DNA of 42,004 nucleotides from Conexibacter sp. (GTDB lineage Bacteria; Actinomycetota; Thermoleophilia; Solirubrobacterales; Solirubrobacteraceae). Below are positions 12,590 through 22,083 of the stretch, in pieces; within the stretch, counting starts at the first letter, position 1, and each line of letters starts with the position of its first letter. Below the pieces are notes generated by a model. It was not told the origin of the DNA. It worked only from the letters and a program-made list of their open reading frames with translations, and did not search any database. Position numbers and translations under genes: made by a program. Where the stretch lies: contig JAOPZD010000291.1 in the NCBI GenBank assembly GCA_025964295.1, forward strand, positions 1-42,004, in the 5' to 3' direction.

Positions 12590-15500
12590 GGCGTTTCGCC
12601 GTCCGGTTCGGCAGCGTGCTGATGGCCGCGCTCGTAGTCGCCGCCGGCGCCACGGCGTTCTTCGCTTCGAGCGGGGCACGGACGGCCGCGGCCGGCGCGA
12701 TCGGCTCCGTCAACGCGCCGACGGGAATAACGACGGTGCAGACCGGCGCCAACGTCGCCGTCGGCTGGAACGCGGCCACGCTGTCGTCCGGCGGAGGCGT
12801 CGGCGGCTACACCGTCAAGCGCTCGGACGGCAGCGTCGTCTGCGGCATCCCTACACCGGTGACCGTCTTGAACTGTACGGACTCGAGCGTCCCCTCCGGG
12901 ACCTACACGTACTCCGTGACCGCTGTGTTTCACACCTTCACCAGATCGACCACGAGCGGGTCGATCGCGATCCTTGCGGCGCCGACGATCACGGCCAAAC
13001 CCGCAAACCCGAGTGCGACCTCCACGGCGAGCTTCAGCTTCACCAGCGCTTCGACCTACCAGTGTCAGATAGACGGCGGGACCTTCACGTCCTGCACCAG
13101 TCCCAAGTCGTACTTCCTTGTCAGCGGATCTCACACCTTCGCCGTCCGTGCCATCCAAGGCGCCTCGATCGGGCCGAGCACCGCCTATGCGTGGACGATC
13201 GACACGAGCGCGCCTTTGATAACCGCACGGCCGGCCAACCCCAGCCCGACCTCGGCCCCGTCGTTCTCGTTCACCCACACGCAGGCGGCGTTCACGTTCA
13301 CCTGTCAGCGTGACTCGGGCACGATCGCGCCGTGCACGTCGCCCATTGCTTACTCGGGCCTCACCGACGGTTCGCACCTGTTCGTGGTCAGGGCAGCTGA
13401 CGCGAACGGCGCCTTGACGGCGTCCGCCGTATACAGCTGGACCGTCGACGCCACGGCTCCCACCGTGTCGCTGTCGTCCTCCGCGGGGCTGATGTGGGCG
13501 AACAACACCAGCCCCAGCACCATCGGGTTCGCGAACGCTGACGGGACGAGCCCCAACCAGTCGCTCGTGACCGGGCTCCCCAACACGCGTGGCACCTTCT
13601 CGGACGGCCGCTACCTCTGGTGGGCGTCTGACAACGGCGCGATCGGGCGCTCCGACCGTGACGGCTCGAACGTCATCGCCGGCTTTGTAACCGGCGCAGG
13701 AAGCTTCATCCCGGGGATGACAAGCGATGGGACCTATCTGTACTGGGGCGACCGGAACAGCAATCGAATCGGCCGCATAGCGTTGAACGCCGCCAGCGGA
13801 ACGAGCCCGACTTTCATAGTCACCGGCGCCAGCGCGCCCTACGGCGTGACGGTGAGTGGCACTCACATCTATTGGACACAGCAAAACAGCTCGGTCGGCC
13901 GCGCCAATCTCGACGGCACCGGGGTCAACAACTCATTCCTCAGTAGCTTCAGCCAGTCCGTAGGTATCACCGCCGACAGCTCCAACCTATGGATCGGGGA
14001 CGGGAGCACGCAGCAGATCTTCCGCGTCGGGTTGGACGTAAGCGGCAACACGACGGGCAGTCCCACGGTGATCGTCTCGGGTACAAACCGCCCATTCGGT
14101 ATGAAGACAGACGGGACGTTCATCTACTGGTCCAACCAGGGCGGTGGTTCGGTCGGACGGGCTGCTCTGGACGGAAGCGGGGCGAATCAGAGCTTCATCA
14201 CCGGCGGGAACACCCTCTGGACCGCCGCCTACGTCCCTGCGTCGACCCTTGCTTCCATCTCGGGCAGCACCGTCTACTACAACGGCAGCGTCCCCGGATC
14301 GTTGACGATGGCAGACGCGGTGACCGACTCCGGCACAGGCCCGGCGTCCGTGACTTATCCGGCGATCGCCACGACGGGCTGGACACACGGCGCAGAGACC
14401 GTCAACACGTCCAGTGGCGCGTCGCCCACGCTTCGGTACACCTCCAAGGCGTTCAGCTGGACTGCCAGCCCGGGCAGCCCGGCCGGCTACTCGGTCGGCT
14501 CCGCGGACGCTGCGGGCAATCTCACCAGCACGCCACTGACTTTCGTCAACGACACGACATCGCCCACCGGCGGCGCGCTCGCCGTCGGCGGCGTCACCGC
14601 CGCCACCGGCGGCGCAACGGGGGCTGCGCCTGCCAGCTTCTCGATCGGAACCCGTGTTGACTACTCAGAGGCAGCGAGCGGGACCCAGGCCGGGCTGCGA
14701 TCAAGCACACTGACCGTGCAGTCCACCACGCTGACCGGCAGCACGTGCGGAGCGTCCGGATCCGGCGGCCCGTTCACAAGCATCACGACGGTCACCGGGT
14801 TCACGCAGCCGGCGGGCATCACCACCGGGTTCTGTTACCTCTACACGCTCACCGGGACCGACAAGGTGGGCAACACGACCTCGGTGACCGCAACGGTCCG
14901 CGTGCCGGTGCCGCCGACGGTCGCCTCGACGAACCCCACCGCCAAGGTGCAGGGCAGCACCGGCTCGGTGCTGATCGCAGGCACCGGGTTCCAGAACGGT
15001 GCGACGTTCTCCTTCTCGGGTTCCGGCGTCACAGTCGTCCCGGGCACGGTCAGCTTCGTCAGTTCTACACAGCTGAGCGCCACAGTTGCCATCGCCGGCA
15101 CCGCGACTTCCGGCGCCCGTGACGTCACAGTCACCAACGCCGACGGAGGTGTCGGAACCGGCACCGCTCTGTTCAGCGTCACGCCTGCCTTCACCGCGGC
15201 GGCCGGGTCCCCGTTCGCCACCACTGCTGCTGCCAACCCGCGCCAGGTCACCTTCAGTCCGGCCGGCGGTCGGCTCGCAGCCACCAACGGAGGATCCAGC
15301 AACGTCTCGGTCTTCTCCGTCAACTCATCGACTGGGGCGCTGACCCAGGTCAGCGGCTCCCCGTTCGCCACCGGCGCAACACCGTACGGCGTGGCGTTCA
15401 GCCCGTCCGGTGATCTGCTGGCAACGGCGAACTTCGACGCGAACACCGTGTCGGTGTTCTCGGTCAACGCCACGACCGGCGCGCTGACGCAAGTCGCAGG

Positions 15501-16188
15501 CTCACCGTTTCCCACCGGCTCCGGCCCGGTCTCCGTCGCGTTCAGCCCCAACGGTGGCCGGCTCGCGATCGCAAACTTCTTCGGGAGCAGCGTGTCGGAG
15601 TTCGCGGTCAACGCCACGACGGGAGCGTTGACACAAGTCGCCGGCTCGCCGTTTGCGACCGGGGCCAACCCGCGCTGGGTCGCCTACAGTCCGAACAGCA
15701 GCCTGCTGGCGGCGGCGAACTACAACGCCAACACCGTGTCGGTGTTCTCGGTCAACGCCTCCACCGGCGCGCTGACCCAGGTCGCAGGCTCACCAGCCAC
15801 CGTCGGCGTCAACCCCGCATCACTGGCCTTCAGCCCGGACAACGGGCTGCTCGCGGTCTCGAACGTCGGCAGCAACACGGTGTCGATGTTCGCGATCAAC
15901 TCGTCGACTGGGGCCCCGACCCAGGTCACCGGCTCACCGTTCACGACGACCGCCGGTCTGGTCTCGTTGGCGTTCAGCCCCAGCGGCGGGTTGCTCACGA
16001 CTGTGAACGCCAGCACGGTCTCCCTCTTCTACGTCAACGCATCAACGGGCGCGCTGACTGCCGGGTCGACGGCCACCACCGGCACCAATCCGACGACGGT
16101 GGCCTTCAGCCCGGGCGGCGGGTTGCTCGCGACCTCGAACTTCGGCTCGAACAGCATCAGCGTGTTCCTCAACAACACGGGAGTTTGA
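12586..16188 (+). CDS. Large secreted protein with Ig-like domains and two beta-propellers
   Basis: 1200 residues, coupled to the previous gene by ATGA (a longer frame from 12073 is only a shadow). Order: signal peptide (1-35), fibronectin-III-like (40-125), two Cys-containing Ig-like repeats (130-290), a YWTD/NHL-like propeller (about 295-550; repeats of YWxxxxxxxIGRxxxDGS), Ser/Thr-rich Ig-like linkers, an IPT/TIG domain (about 780-865), and a complete seven-bladed YVTN/lactonase-type propeller (868-1198). Each blade of that propeller has GSPFxTGxxPxxVAFSPxG and TVSVFSVNxxTGALTQV. No sortase signal or C-terminal anchor is visible. Probably an adhesin or matrix protein; no catalytic motif is recognised. 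Confidence 0.8.
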   Translation: MRRFAVRFGSVLMAALVVAAGATAFFASSGARTAAAGAIGSVNAPTGITTVQTGANVAVGWNAATLSSGGGVGGYTVKRSDGSVVCGIPTPVTVLNCTDSSVPSGTYTYSVTAVFHTFTRSTTSGSIAILAAPTITAKPANPSATSTASFSFTSASTYQCQIDGGTFTSCTSPKSYFLVSGSHTFAVRAIQGASIGPSTAYAWTIDTSAPLITARPANPSPTSAPSFSFTHTQAAFTFTCQRDSGTIAPCTSPIAYSGLTDGSHLFVVRAADANGALTASAVYSWTVDATAPTVSLSSSAGLMWANNTSPSTIGFANADGTSPNQSLVTGLPNTRGTFSDGRYLWWASDNGAIGRSDRDGSNVIAGFVTGAGSFIPGMTSDGTYLYWGDRNSNRIGRIALNAASGTSPTFIVTGASAPYGVTVSGTHIYWTQQNSSVGRANLDGTGVNNSFLSSFSQSVGITADSSNLWIGDGSTQQIFRVGLDVSGNTTGSPTVIVSGTNRPFGMKTDGTFIYWSNQGGGSVGRAALDGSGANQSFITGGNTLWTAAYVPASTLASISGSTVYYNGSVPGSLTMADAVTDSGTGPASVTYPAIATTGWTHGAETVNTSSGASPTLRYTSKAFSWTASPGSPAGYSVGSADAAGNLTSTPLTFVNDTTSPTGGALAVGGVTAATGGATGAAPASFSIGTRVDYSEAASGTQAGLRSSTLTVQSTTLTGSTCGASGSGGPFTSITTVTGFTQPAGITTGFCYLYTLTGTDKVGNTTSVTATVRVPVPPTVASTNPTAKVQGSTGSVLIAGTGFQNGATFSFSGSGVTVVPGTVSFVSSTQLSATVAIAGTATSGARDVTVTNADGGVGTGTALFSVTPAFTAAAGSPFATTAAANPRQVTFSPAGGRLAATNGGSSNVSVFSVNSSTGALTQVSGSPFATGATPYGVAFSPSGDLLATANFDANTVSVFSVNATTGALTQVAGSPFPTGSGPVSVAFSPNGGRLAIANFFGSSVSEFAVNATTGALTQVAGSPFATGANPRWVAYSPNSSLLAAANYNANTVSVFSVNASTGALTQVAGSPATVGVNPASLAFSPDNGLLAVSNVGSNTVSMFAINSSTGAPTQVTGSPFTTTAGLVSLAFSPSGGLLTTVNASTVSLFYVNASTGALTAGSTATTGTNPTTVAFSPGGGLLATSNFGSNSISVFLNNTGV

Positions 16189-16218
16189 GGAGGTGGACTC
16201 GGGCCCTGACCACGAAGC

Positions 16219-16818
16219 TCAGGAATCGTGCGGGCGCAGGTCCGACAGCGACACCGCTCCGCGACGCAGCGCAGCGTTGGCCAACCGCATCCGCCGGCTG
16301 GACTCGTCCGCGGGAATGTCGAACTTCGCGTACAGGTTGCCGAGGTGCTGCTTGACCGCCGCGTCGGTGATCACGAGGTCGTGGGCGATCGCCCGTGTGG
16401 ACGCGGGCTCCGTGAACAAGTCCCGGCCGAGCAGTGGCCGGCACAGGGCAACGAGGACGTCGTGCTCGCGCCGGGTGAGGTCCGGCGGGGACAGTTCCGT
16501 CGCGGTGAGTTCACCGCTGAGCGACCCGCCTGAGCGTACGACCAGTCGGATCTGTCCGATGCGGATCTCGTCGCCGTCGTGAAGCCGGCGGGCTGTGAGC
16601 AGCCGCTCGCCGTTGACTGAGGTGCCGTTCGAAGAACCAAGGTCGGTCAGCAACCACCCGGCAGGAAACCGCTCGATGACAGCGTGCAGCCGACTCGCCG
16701 TCTCGTCGTCCGTCAACACGAGGTCGTTCTCCGGAGACTTGCCGATCGTGGAGCGCTCGGAGTCGATCGACTCGCGCCGCGTCCCGGACGCGGAGATCAC
16801 CTCAAGCTGGAGGATCAC
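16219..16818 (-). CDS. FHA domain-HTH regulator
   Basis: 199 residues. The GTG at 16818 is chosen because it overlaps the stop of the giant kinase gene (GTGA); a longer frame to 16914 runs into that gene. Residues 1-92 are an FHA phosphothreonine-binding domain (STIGKSPENDLVL, SRLHA, LGSSNGTSVNG). Residues about 112-180 are a LuxR-like winged helix (LTRREHDVLVALCRPL ... IAHDLVITDAAVKQHLGNLYAKF). FHA-HTH proteins beside Ser/Thr kinases commonly bind the phosphorylated kinase or its substrate and pass the signal to promoters. It converges on the export operon, which could be a target. Confidence 0.85.
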   Translation of the reverse strand: MILQLEVISASGTRRESIDSERSTIGKSPENDLVLTDDETASRLHAVIERFPAGWLLTDLGSSNGTSVNGERLLTARRLHDGDEIRIGQIRLVVRSGGSLSGELTATELSPPDLTRREHDVLVALCRPLLGRDLFTEPASTRAIAHDLVITDAAVKQHLGNLYAKFDIPADESSRRMRLANAALRRGAVSLSDLRPHDS

Positions 16819-19800
16819 GGCGAGCTCACCCCGAACGCCGCCACTTCGCTCGGCGTGAGCGTGCGCACGCTCTCCCGCCGGCCACGGCGCGCCAGGGCCG
16901 TGGGGCTTTGGCATACGGCGCAGGTGTCCCAGATCTCAACGGCGTCTTGGTCCTTCACAGCGAACTCGCGGCCGTCAGGAGAGTAGGCGAGCGCCTCGAT
17001 CGCGGTCGGCAGCGTGAGATGACGCACGACGCGGAGCGTGCGGGCGTCGAACTCGTCGACCGTGCCGTCGCGGCGTCCGACGACGTAGAAGCGCCCGTCC
17101 GGCGCGACGGCCACCGCCGTGCCTTGCTCGCCCGGGCGTTCGGTGACCGCGCCGGTGGCAAGGTTCACCCGGACCAGGTCGGCGTCCGCGACGAGCACCA
17201 ACGCGAACCGCCCGTCAGCGGTGAGCACCGCGCCTGTCGCGGTGACGGCACTGCTCGCCGCGACGGCGCCATTGGAACGGTCCGGGAGCACCACGGTGCG
17301 GACGCGCCGCCCGGTCCTCGTGTTCCAGACCGAGAGATTCACGCACCCGTCCGTCATCGCGACGAGCCCGCCGTCCGCCGAGAAGGACGGGGTGGTCGCG
17401 TTGCAGCCGAGCGCGCTCGGGCCGGCCTCCAGGCGCCGGGTCCTGCCGGTGCGCGGGTCGATCACCTGAGCGCGCATCGTCGCCCCGTCGACGTAGGCGC
17501 TGGCGATCCGCCCGTCGTCTGCGACCGCCTGTGCCTCCAAACGGTCGACCGATACCGCCGCGACGCGGGCTCCCGTTCGGGTGTTGAGTTCGACGATCCG
17601 GGGGGTGGCCGATTTCGGATCGAGGTAGGTGAGGCGGCCGAAACCCGGGGACACAGCGAAACAGGCCGCTCGACAGGTGTTGAAGACGGAGTCCGAAGGG
17701 AATCCGGGGTACGTTCGCTTCGTCCGGCCGGTGGCATTGTCGAACTCGACTCCGCGCGTTCCGATCAACACGGGGTTCCGTGAGCCCTTGGGATATCCGA
17801 GTGCCGGAGCGTCGGGGGCCCGGAACTGCAGTCGCTCGCCCGCGGTGTTGCGCCACACCCCGAAGACGCCGTCCAGCGTCACGATGACGAGCGTGCGGCC
17901 GTCCGGCCCGAACGCCACCCACCCGGCGAAGTTCCCGCGTCCGCGGTGGCGCACGATCAAGGCGCCAGTGCGCGCGTCGAGCACGTCGGCGATGCCCTGG
18001 GTGTATCCGGTGGCGACGAACCTGCCGTCCGCGGTCGTCACGACCGGAGCTGTCCGTGTGCCGGTCGGGCCGTGCGCGACCCACCGCAGACGGCCGCTGG
18101 CGAGGTCTACCGCCCAGACGGCGCCCGATTGGTCTGTTTGCGCGGCATTGAACTCAGAACCGGACACGTAGGCGACCCGGTGGTCGGGCGACAGCGTGAA
18201 GGCCGTGACAGAGGCCAGGCCCCCGGGGGCGACGGGTAGCGGGTATCGCCTGAAGCGCCCGCTTCTGACATCGAGCGTGCTGAGGCCTGCGGGCAGGGTG
18301 CCGTTGCCCTGCGTCTGGCCGGTGCCGGCGATGAGCAGCCGGCGGTTGGAGACCCAGCGCAGGTAGACCTCGAAGTTCACGCTGAGGTCTGATCGCGCGA
18401 CGGTCCGTGCCCGTTTCGTCCGCACGTCGACGACCGCGACCGTCTCGCCGTTGCCCACTGCGAAAGACCGGCCGTCGGGGCTCACGTCGACGCTGTAGAT
18501 CGGGAACGGCGCTGTGAACAGGGTGCGCAGCCGGCCGCTCGGGACGTCGTAGGCCAGCTCTCGGGTCCCTGCGGTGAGGAGCAGGGTCCGCCCGTTGTCG
18601 ACGGGAGGGAGCAGCACAGTCATGCTCGGCGCGATCTTCACGCGCTTCGTGATCTCGCCCTTTTCCAGGTCGGCGAAAACGAGCGACCCGTCGCAGGTGT
18701 TGTCGACGGCGGTCCGCCCCTCGTCGAGCAGGTACATGTAGTTGGCCGCGAGGCACTTCTGGACGCCGAAGGACGGCAACTGCTTGAGCACCGTGTTCGC
18801 GTCGAGCGCCTCCGACGTGGCCAGCATCGCGGCCGGCGTCGGCGCCGCCTTCAGGGCGGCGCGCGCCAGCAGCAGTGCCAGTTGTGGATCGTGGGAAACC
18901 TGCTCTCGCGCGACGGCGGAGAGGTCCTGGGAGCGGAACGTGGCGCCCTTCACGCGCGCGGAGCCCTCCGCTTGCACCGCGTCGTGGCGGCTTGCCAAGG
19001 TGACGACCAGCAGAACAGCAGCGACGAGCAGCAGACCGGCTGCCAAACCGGCCGCTTGTCGCAGACGACGGTTAGAGATCGCCTCACGCTGTCGCTGCTG
19101 GCGTGATTCCTCGGTCGACGCGTCGAGAAACGCGCGTTCGCCGGCATTCATCGCCGAGCCGTTGGTCTGCACCCACTCCTGCAGCGCCTCCAAGCGCGTG
19201 CCGCGGTAAAGATCGGTCGGGACGCGACCACCCGCTTCCCACAGTCGCGTGACGTCGCTCAGGCGGCGGTGCAGCCGGATGCCGTCGCGATCCTCGTCCA
19301 GCCACGCCCGCAGGGTCGGCCAGTGCCGGGTCAGCACCTCGTGAGCGACCTCGGCGGTGCCGGCGTCCAGCGTGACGAGCCGCGCCCGCGAGAGGCGCTC
19401 GAGCAGCTCGCGTGCCGCGGCGCCGCTCGCGCCGGGCGCCACGAGCTCGTCGATCGGTACGCGGCGCCGTGTGTCCTCGAGATCGTCGCCGAGCTCTGTC
19501 ATGCGCACGAACATGCCGCGGAGAAGGTCGCGGTTCGCGCCCGGCGTCGTTGCCAGGACCGCGTCCGCGGTGCGGGCCACAGCGGAGGTGACGCCACCGC
19601 TCGCCTCGTAGGCGGCAACGGTCAGGGTGCGGCCGTCGCGCCGCTCCCAGGTCGCGTGCAGCGCGTGCGACATCAGAGGCAACGCCCCCGGCTGGTCGTC
19701 GACGTCACGGAGCACGCGATCGACGAGCCCCGGCTCGAGCCTGAGCCCCGACCGGCGCGCGGGCTCGGCGATCGCACGCCGCAGATCGTCTTCGCGCATC

Positions 19801-21587
19801 GGGCCGAGCAGCAGCTGGTTGTCGACGAGTCTTGCCGCGAGCTCTCCAAACACGGTCGTCTCGCCGTAGAAGTCTGCCCGCAGGCCGATTGCCGTCGGCC
19901 CCGACCGGCTCAGCAGGCGTCCGACGAACTCGGCACGGAGCTCTGGGTGCCGGCACAGGGTGAACAGTTCCTCGAACTGGTCGACGATCAGCAGCTCGTC
20001 GTCAGGGCCTTCGGCGTCGCCGGGCGACGGCTCCGTCCCCGGAGTGATCACCCGTACCGACCGGACGCCGCGGATTCCGCCGTCGCGGGCGGCGGAGGCG
20101 ATGCCGGCGCCGAGCAGCGATGTCTTGCCGCTGCCAGACGCACCGATTACGGCGAGGAGTCCACCGGGAGAGATCCGAGTGAGCGCTTCGGCCAGCGCCG
20201 CTTCGCGACCGAAGTACAGATCGTGGTCGTCTGGTCCGAATGCCAGCAGACCGCGGTACGGACATTCGCTTGTCCGCGGCGTGCTCAACCCCGGGCCGGT
20301 GATGGCCTTCAGCTTCCCGGGTTGCCGTCCTGCTCCGAGATCGAGCGAGCCGACGTCGAGGACTGCGTATCCGTCGGGGAGTCCGGCGCCGACCAGGTCG
20401 GCCGTCGTGCCGGAAATGAGCACTTCGCCGGGCTCGGCCTCGGCGCGGATCCGCGTCGCGACGGTGGTGGCCGTACCGAGATAGCTCGCACCACGGACCT
20501 GTACTTCCCCGGTGTGCACAGCGAAACGGGCGAGCGCGGTGACGTCGTCGACGGCCCCTGCAAGCGCGCGTGCCGCCTCGATGGCGGCAGTGACTGCCTG
20601 CTCTGCGGAGTGAAATGCCGAGGTCGTCGAAGTGGCCTCGCCGATCGGCTTCAGGAACCGCCCATCGCGCGCTTCGACGATTCCGGCAACGATCTCGTCG
20701 CAGCGGACCAGCGTTTCGGCGGCGCCGCTCGGGTCGGAGTCCCAGGGCAGCGAGTCGGCGTCGATCTCGGCGGTGACGATGCTGACCACGCCGGTCGGCA
20801 GGGTTGACGCCCACCCACCACGCAGGAGCTCGACGAGCTCTCCCGGGGTGGCGGGCCGCTGTGCCGGGTCCGTGGCGAGCCCGGCCCGCAGCCCCGCCTC
20901 GAGCCGCTGCGCGCGCTTCTCATCCAGACCCGCCCAGTTGGGCAGAACCCCATCAGGCGGTGAGCCGGTGATCAGCGCGAACGCGGTCGCGGCGAGGGCG
21001 TAGACGTCACCGGCTCGCGACGGTGGGCCACCCGCGGCGAGCTCGGGGGCTTGATAGCTGAGCGTGCCGGATGTCCTGCCGGCGACCCCAGGCGACGAGG
21101 ACATGCCGAAGTCGACGAGCGTGATCCGGCCGCCACGGGCGAGGATCAGATTGGCCGGCTTGATGTCGCCGTGTATGACGGGAGGGTCATGCTGGTGCAA
21201 GAACGTGAGCGCCGCGGCTGCGTCGGCCAGGTAGGCGAGCACGCTCGACGGCGTCAAGCCTGGCGTGCCCTTCGTCTGTAGCACCGTCTCGAGGTCGGAC
21301 CCTTCCACCCAGTCCAACACGGTGTAGTGGACGTCACCTTCGAAGAAGTCCTCACGCACCAGCGGTAGAGCGGGGTGAGGGGTGAGGCCGAGCAGCGCCC
21401 GCGGCTCCTGCAGCACCTGCTCCACCGGAGTGTCCGGCCGCACGGTTCGGACCTTGAGGGCGACAAGGCGGTCGTGCTGACGGTCGCGCGCCTGAACCAC
21501 ATGTCCTTCACCACCTGCGCCGACTGTCCTGAGCACCTCATAGCGCCCCCTCACCAGGAGAGGTGGATCGCCCGCCCCCACGTTCAC
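16815..21587 (-). CDS. Giant Ser/Thr kinase-pseudocyclase-STAND NTPase-propeller protein
   Basis: 1590 residues from the GTG at 21587 (GAGGGGG 5 nt upstream; the frame is open to 21665). Domains: protein kinase (15-255) with Lys45, HGD at 139-141 (non-RD), Asn146 and DFG at 159-161; class III cyclase homology domain (265-435); novel-STAND ATPase (443-840) with CPYRGLLAFGPDD, Walker A GASGSGKTS (482-490) and Walker B LLIVDQFEE (532-540); a transmembrane helix (846-866); then WD40-like propeller repeats to the end, probably outside the cell. The cyclase domain lacks metal ligands: the first Asp site reads VTAEI and GDG reads GEA, so it is likely a nucleotide sensor or relic. Role: signalling or defence-type receptor, inferred. 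Confidence 0.85.
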   Translation of the reverse strand: MNVGAGDPPLLVRGRYEVLRTVGAGGEGHVVQARDRQHDRLVALKVRTVRPDTPVEQVLQEPRALLGLTPHPALPLVREDFFEGDVHYTVLDWVEGSDLETVLQTKGTPGLTPSSVLAYLADAAAALTFLHQHDPPVIHGDIKPANLILARGGRITLVDFGMSSSPGVAGRTSGTLSYQAPELAAGGPPSRAGDVYALAATAFALITGSPPDGVLPNWAGLDEKRAQRLEAGLRAGLATDPAQRPATPGELVELLRGGWASTLPTGVVSIVTAEIDADSLPWDSDPSGAAETLVRCDEIVAGIVEARDGRFLKPIGEATSTTSAFHSAEQAVTAAIEAARALAGAVDDVTALARFAVHTGEVQVRGASYLGTATTVATRIRAEAEPGEVLISGTTADLVGAGLPDGYAVLDVGSLDLGAGRQPGKLKAITGPGLSTPRTSECPYRGLLAFGPDDHDLYFGREAALAEALTRISPGGLLAVIGASGSGKTSLLGAGIASAARDGGIRGVRSVRVITPGTEPSPGDAEGPDDELLIVDQFEELFTLCRHPELRAEFVGRLLSRSGPTAIGLRADFYGETTVFGELAARLVDNQLLLGPMREDDLRRAIAEPARRSGLRLEPGLVDRVLRDVDDQPGALPLMSHALHATWERRDGRTLTVAAYEASGGVTSAVARTADAVLATTPGANRDLLRGMFVRMTELGDDLEDTRRRVPIDELVAPGASGAAARELLERLSRARLVTLDAGTAEVAHEVLTRHWPTLRAWLDEDRDGIRLHRRLSDVTRLWEAGGRVPTDLYRGTRLEALQEWVQTNGSAMNAGERAFLDASTEESRQQRQREAISNRRLRQAAGLAAGLLLVAAVLLVVTLASRHDAVQAEGSARVKGATFRSQDLSAVAREQVSHDPQLALLLARAALKAAPTPAAMLATSEALDANTVLKQLPSFGVQKCLAANYMYLLDEGRTAVDNTCDGSLVFADLEKGEITKRVKIAPSMTVLLPPVDNGRTLLLTAGTRELAYDVPSGRLRTLFTAPFPIYSVDVSPDGRSFAVGNGETVAVVDVRTKRARTVARSDLSVNFEVYLRWVSNRRLLIAGTGQTQGNGTLPAGLSTLDVRSGRFRRYPLPVAPGGLASVTAFTLSPDHRVAYVSGSEFNAAQTDQSGAVWAVDLASGRLRWVAHGPTGTRTAPVVTTADGRFVATGYTQGIADVLDARTGALIVRHRGRGNFAGWVAFGPDGRTLVIVTLDGVFGVWRNTAGERLQFRAPDAPALGYPKGSRNPVLIGTRGVEFDNATGRTKRTYPGFPSDSVFNTCRAACFAVSPGFGRLTYLDPKSATPRIVELNTRTGARVAAVSVDRLEAQAVADDGRIASAYVDGATMRAQVIDPRTGRTRRLEAGPSALGCNATTPSFSADGGLVAMTDGCVNLSVWNTRTGRRVRTVVLPDRSNGAVAASSAVTATGAVLTADGRFALVLVADADLVRVNLATGAVTERPGEQGTAVAVAPDGRFYVVGRRDGTVDEFDARTLRVVRHLTLPTAIEALAYSPDGREFAVKDQDAVEIWDTCAVCQSPTALARRGRRESVRTLTPSEVAAFGVSSP

Positions 21588-21603
21588 ATCGACCCCCTCA
21601 GTT

Positions 21604-21915
21604 GTGCCCCCCGGCACGCGGGAAGCGTACACACACCAGGAGAAGGCCGGAGCTCGGGGCCTCAACCGGGCAGGCCAGACGCTCGAGCAGGCTCGTATCG
21701 AACGCGCGGTCCAGATCCTCCGGGCAGCAGGATGGAACGCTCGTTACGCCCGCTACAAGGTCACGATGCTGCGACGGGCCGGTCGGCACCTCTCACGCGC
21801 CAACCTCGGCCTGCCGGTCCTCGTCGCTGCCGTCGTTGTCTACGCCTGCGTCACTGACACGCACCTCGAACTGCAGCTGACTGGCGTCAGGGCGCATTCG
21901 CAGTCGACGCGCTGA
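21604..21915 (+). CDS. Possible small membrane protein (uncertain)
   Basis: A 103-residue GTG-start frame divergent from the giant kinase gene. Residues 26-65 are basic and helical (TLEQARIERAVQILRAAG, YKVTMLRRAGRHLS) and 70-85 form a hydrophobic stretch (LGLPVLVAAVVVYACV). The third codon position is GC-rich, as in real genes here, but there is no ribosome site and no family is recognised. It may be a gene fragment. The rest of 21588-22083 shows nothing else supportable. Confidence 0.25.
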   Translation: MPPGTREAYTHQEKAGARGLNRAGQTLEQARIERAVQILRAAGWNARYARYKVTMLRRAGRHLSRANLGLPVLVAAVVVYACVTDTHLELQLTGVRAHSQSTR

Positions 21916-22083
21916 CCCGCCGTCGTCCCAACTGGAGCGGGGGAGGGCTTCCTGCGCGTGGGAGGACAAAACGAGGGACATGGACCCAAACCGGCGCACC
22001 GCGGACCGGCCAGCGCGGCGTGCAGCGGCGGGAGTCGGCGGCGCCGCCGACGGCCGTGGGCACACCGTCGGTATCGTCGCCGC

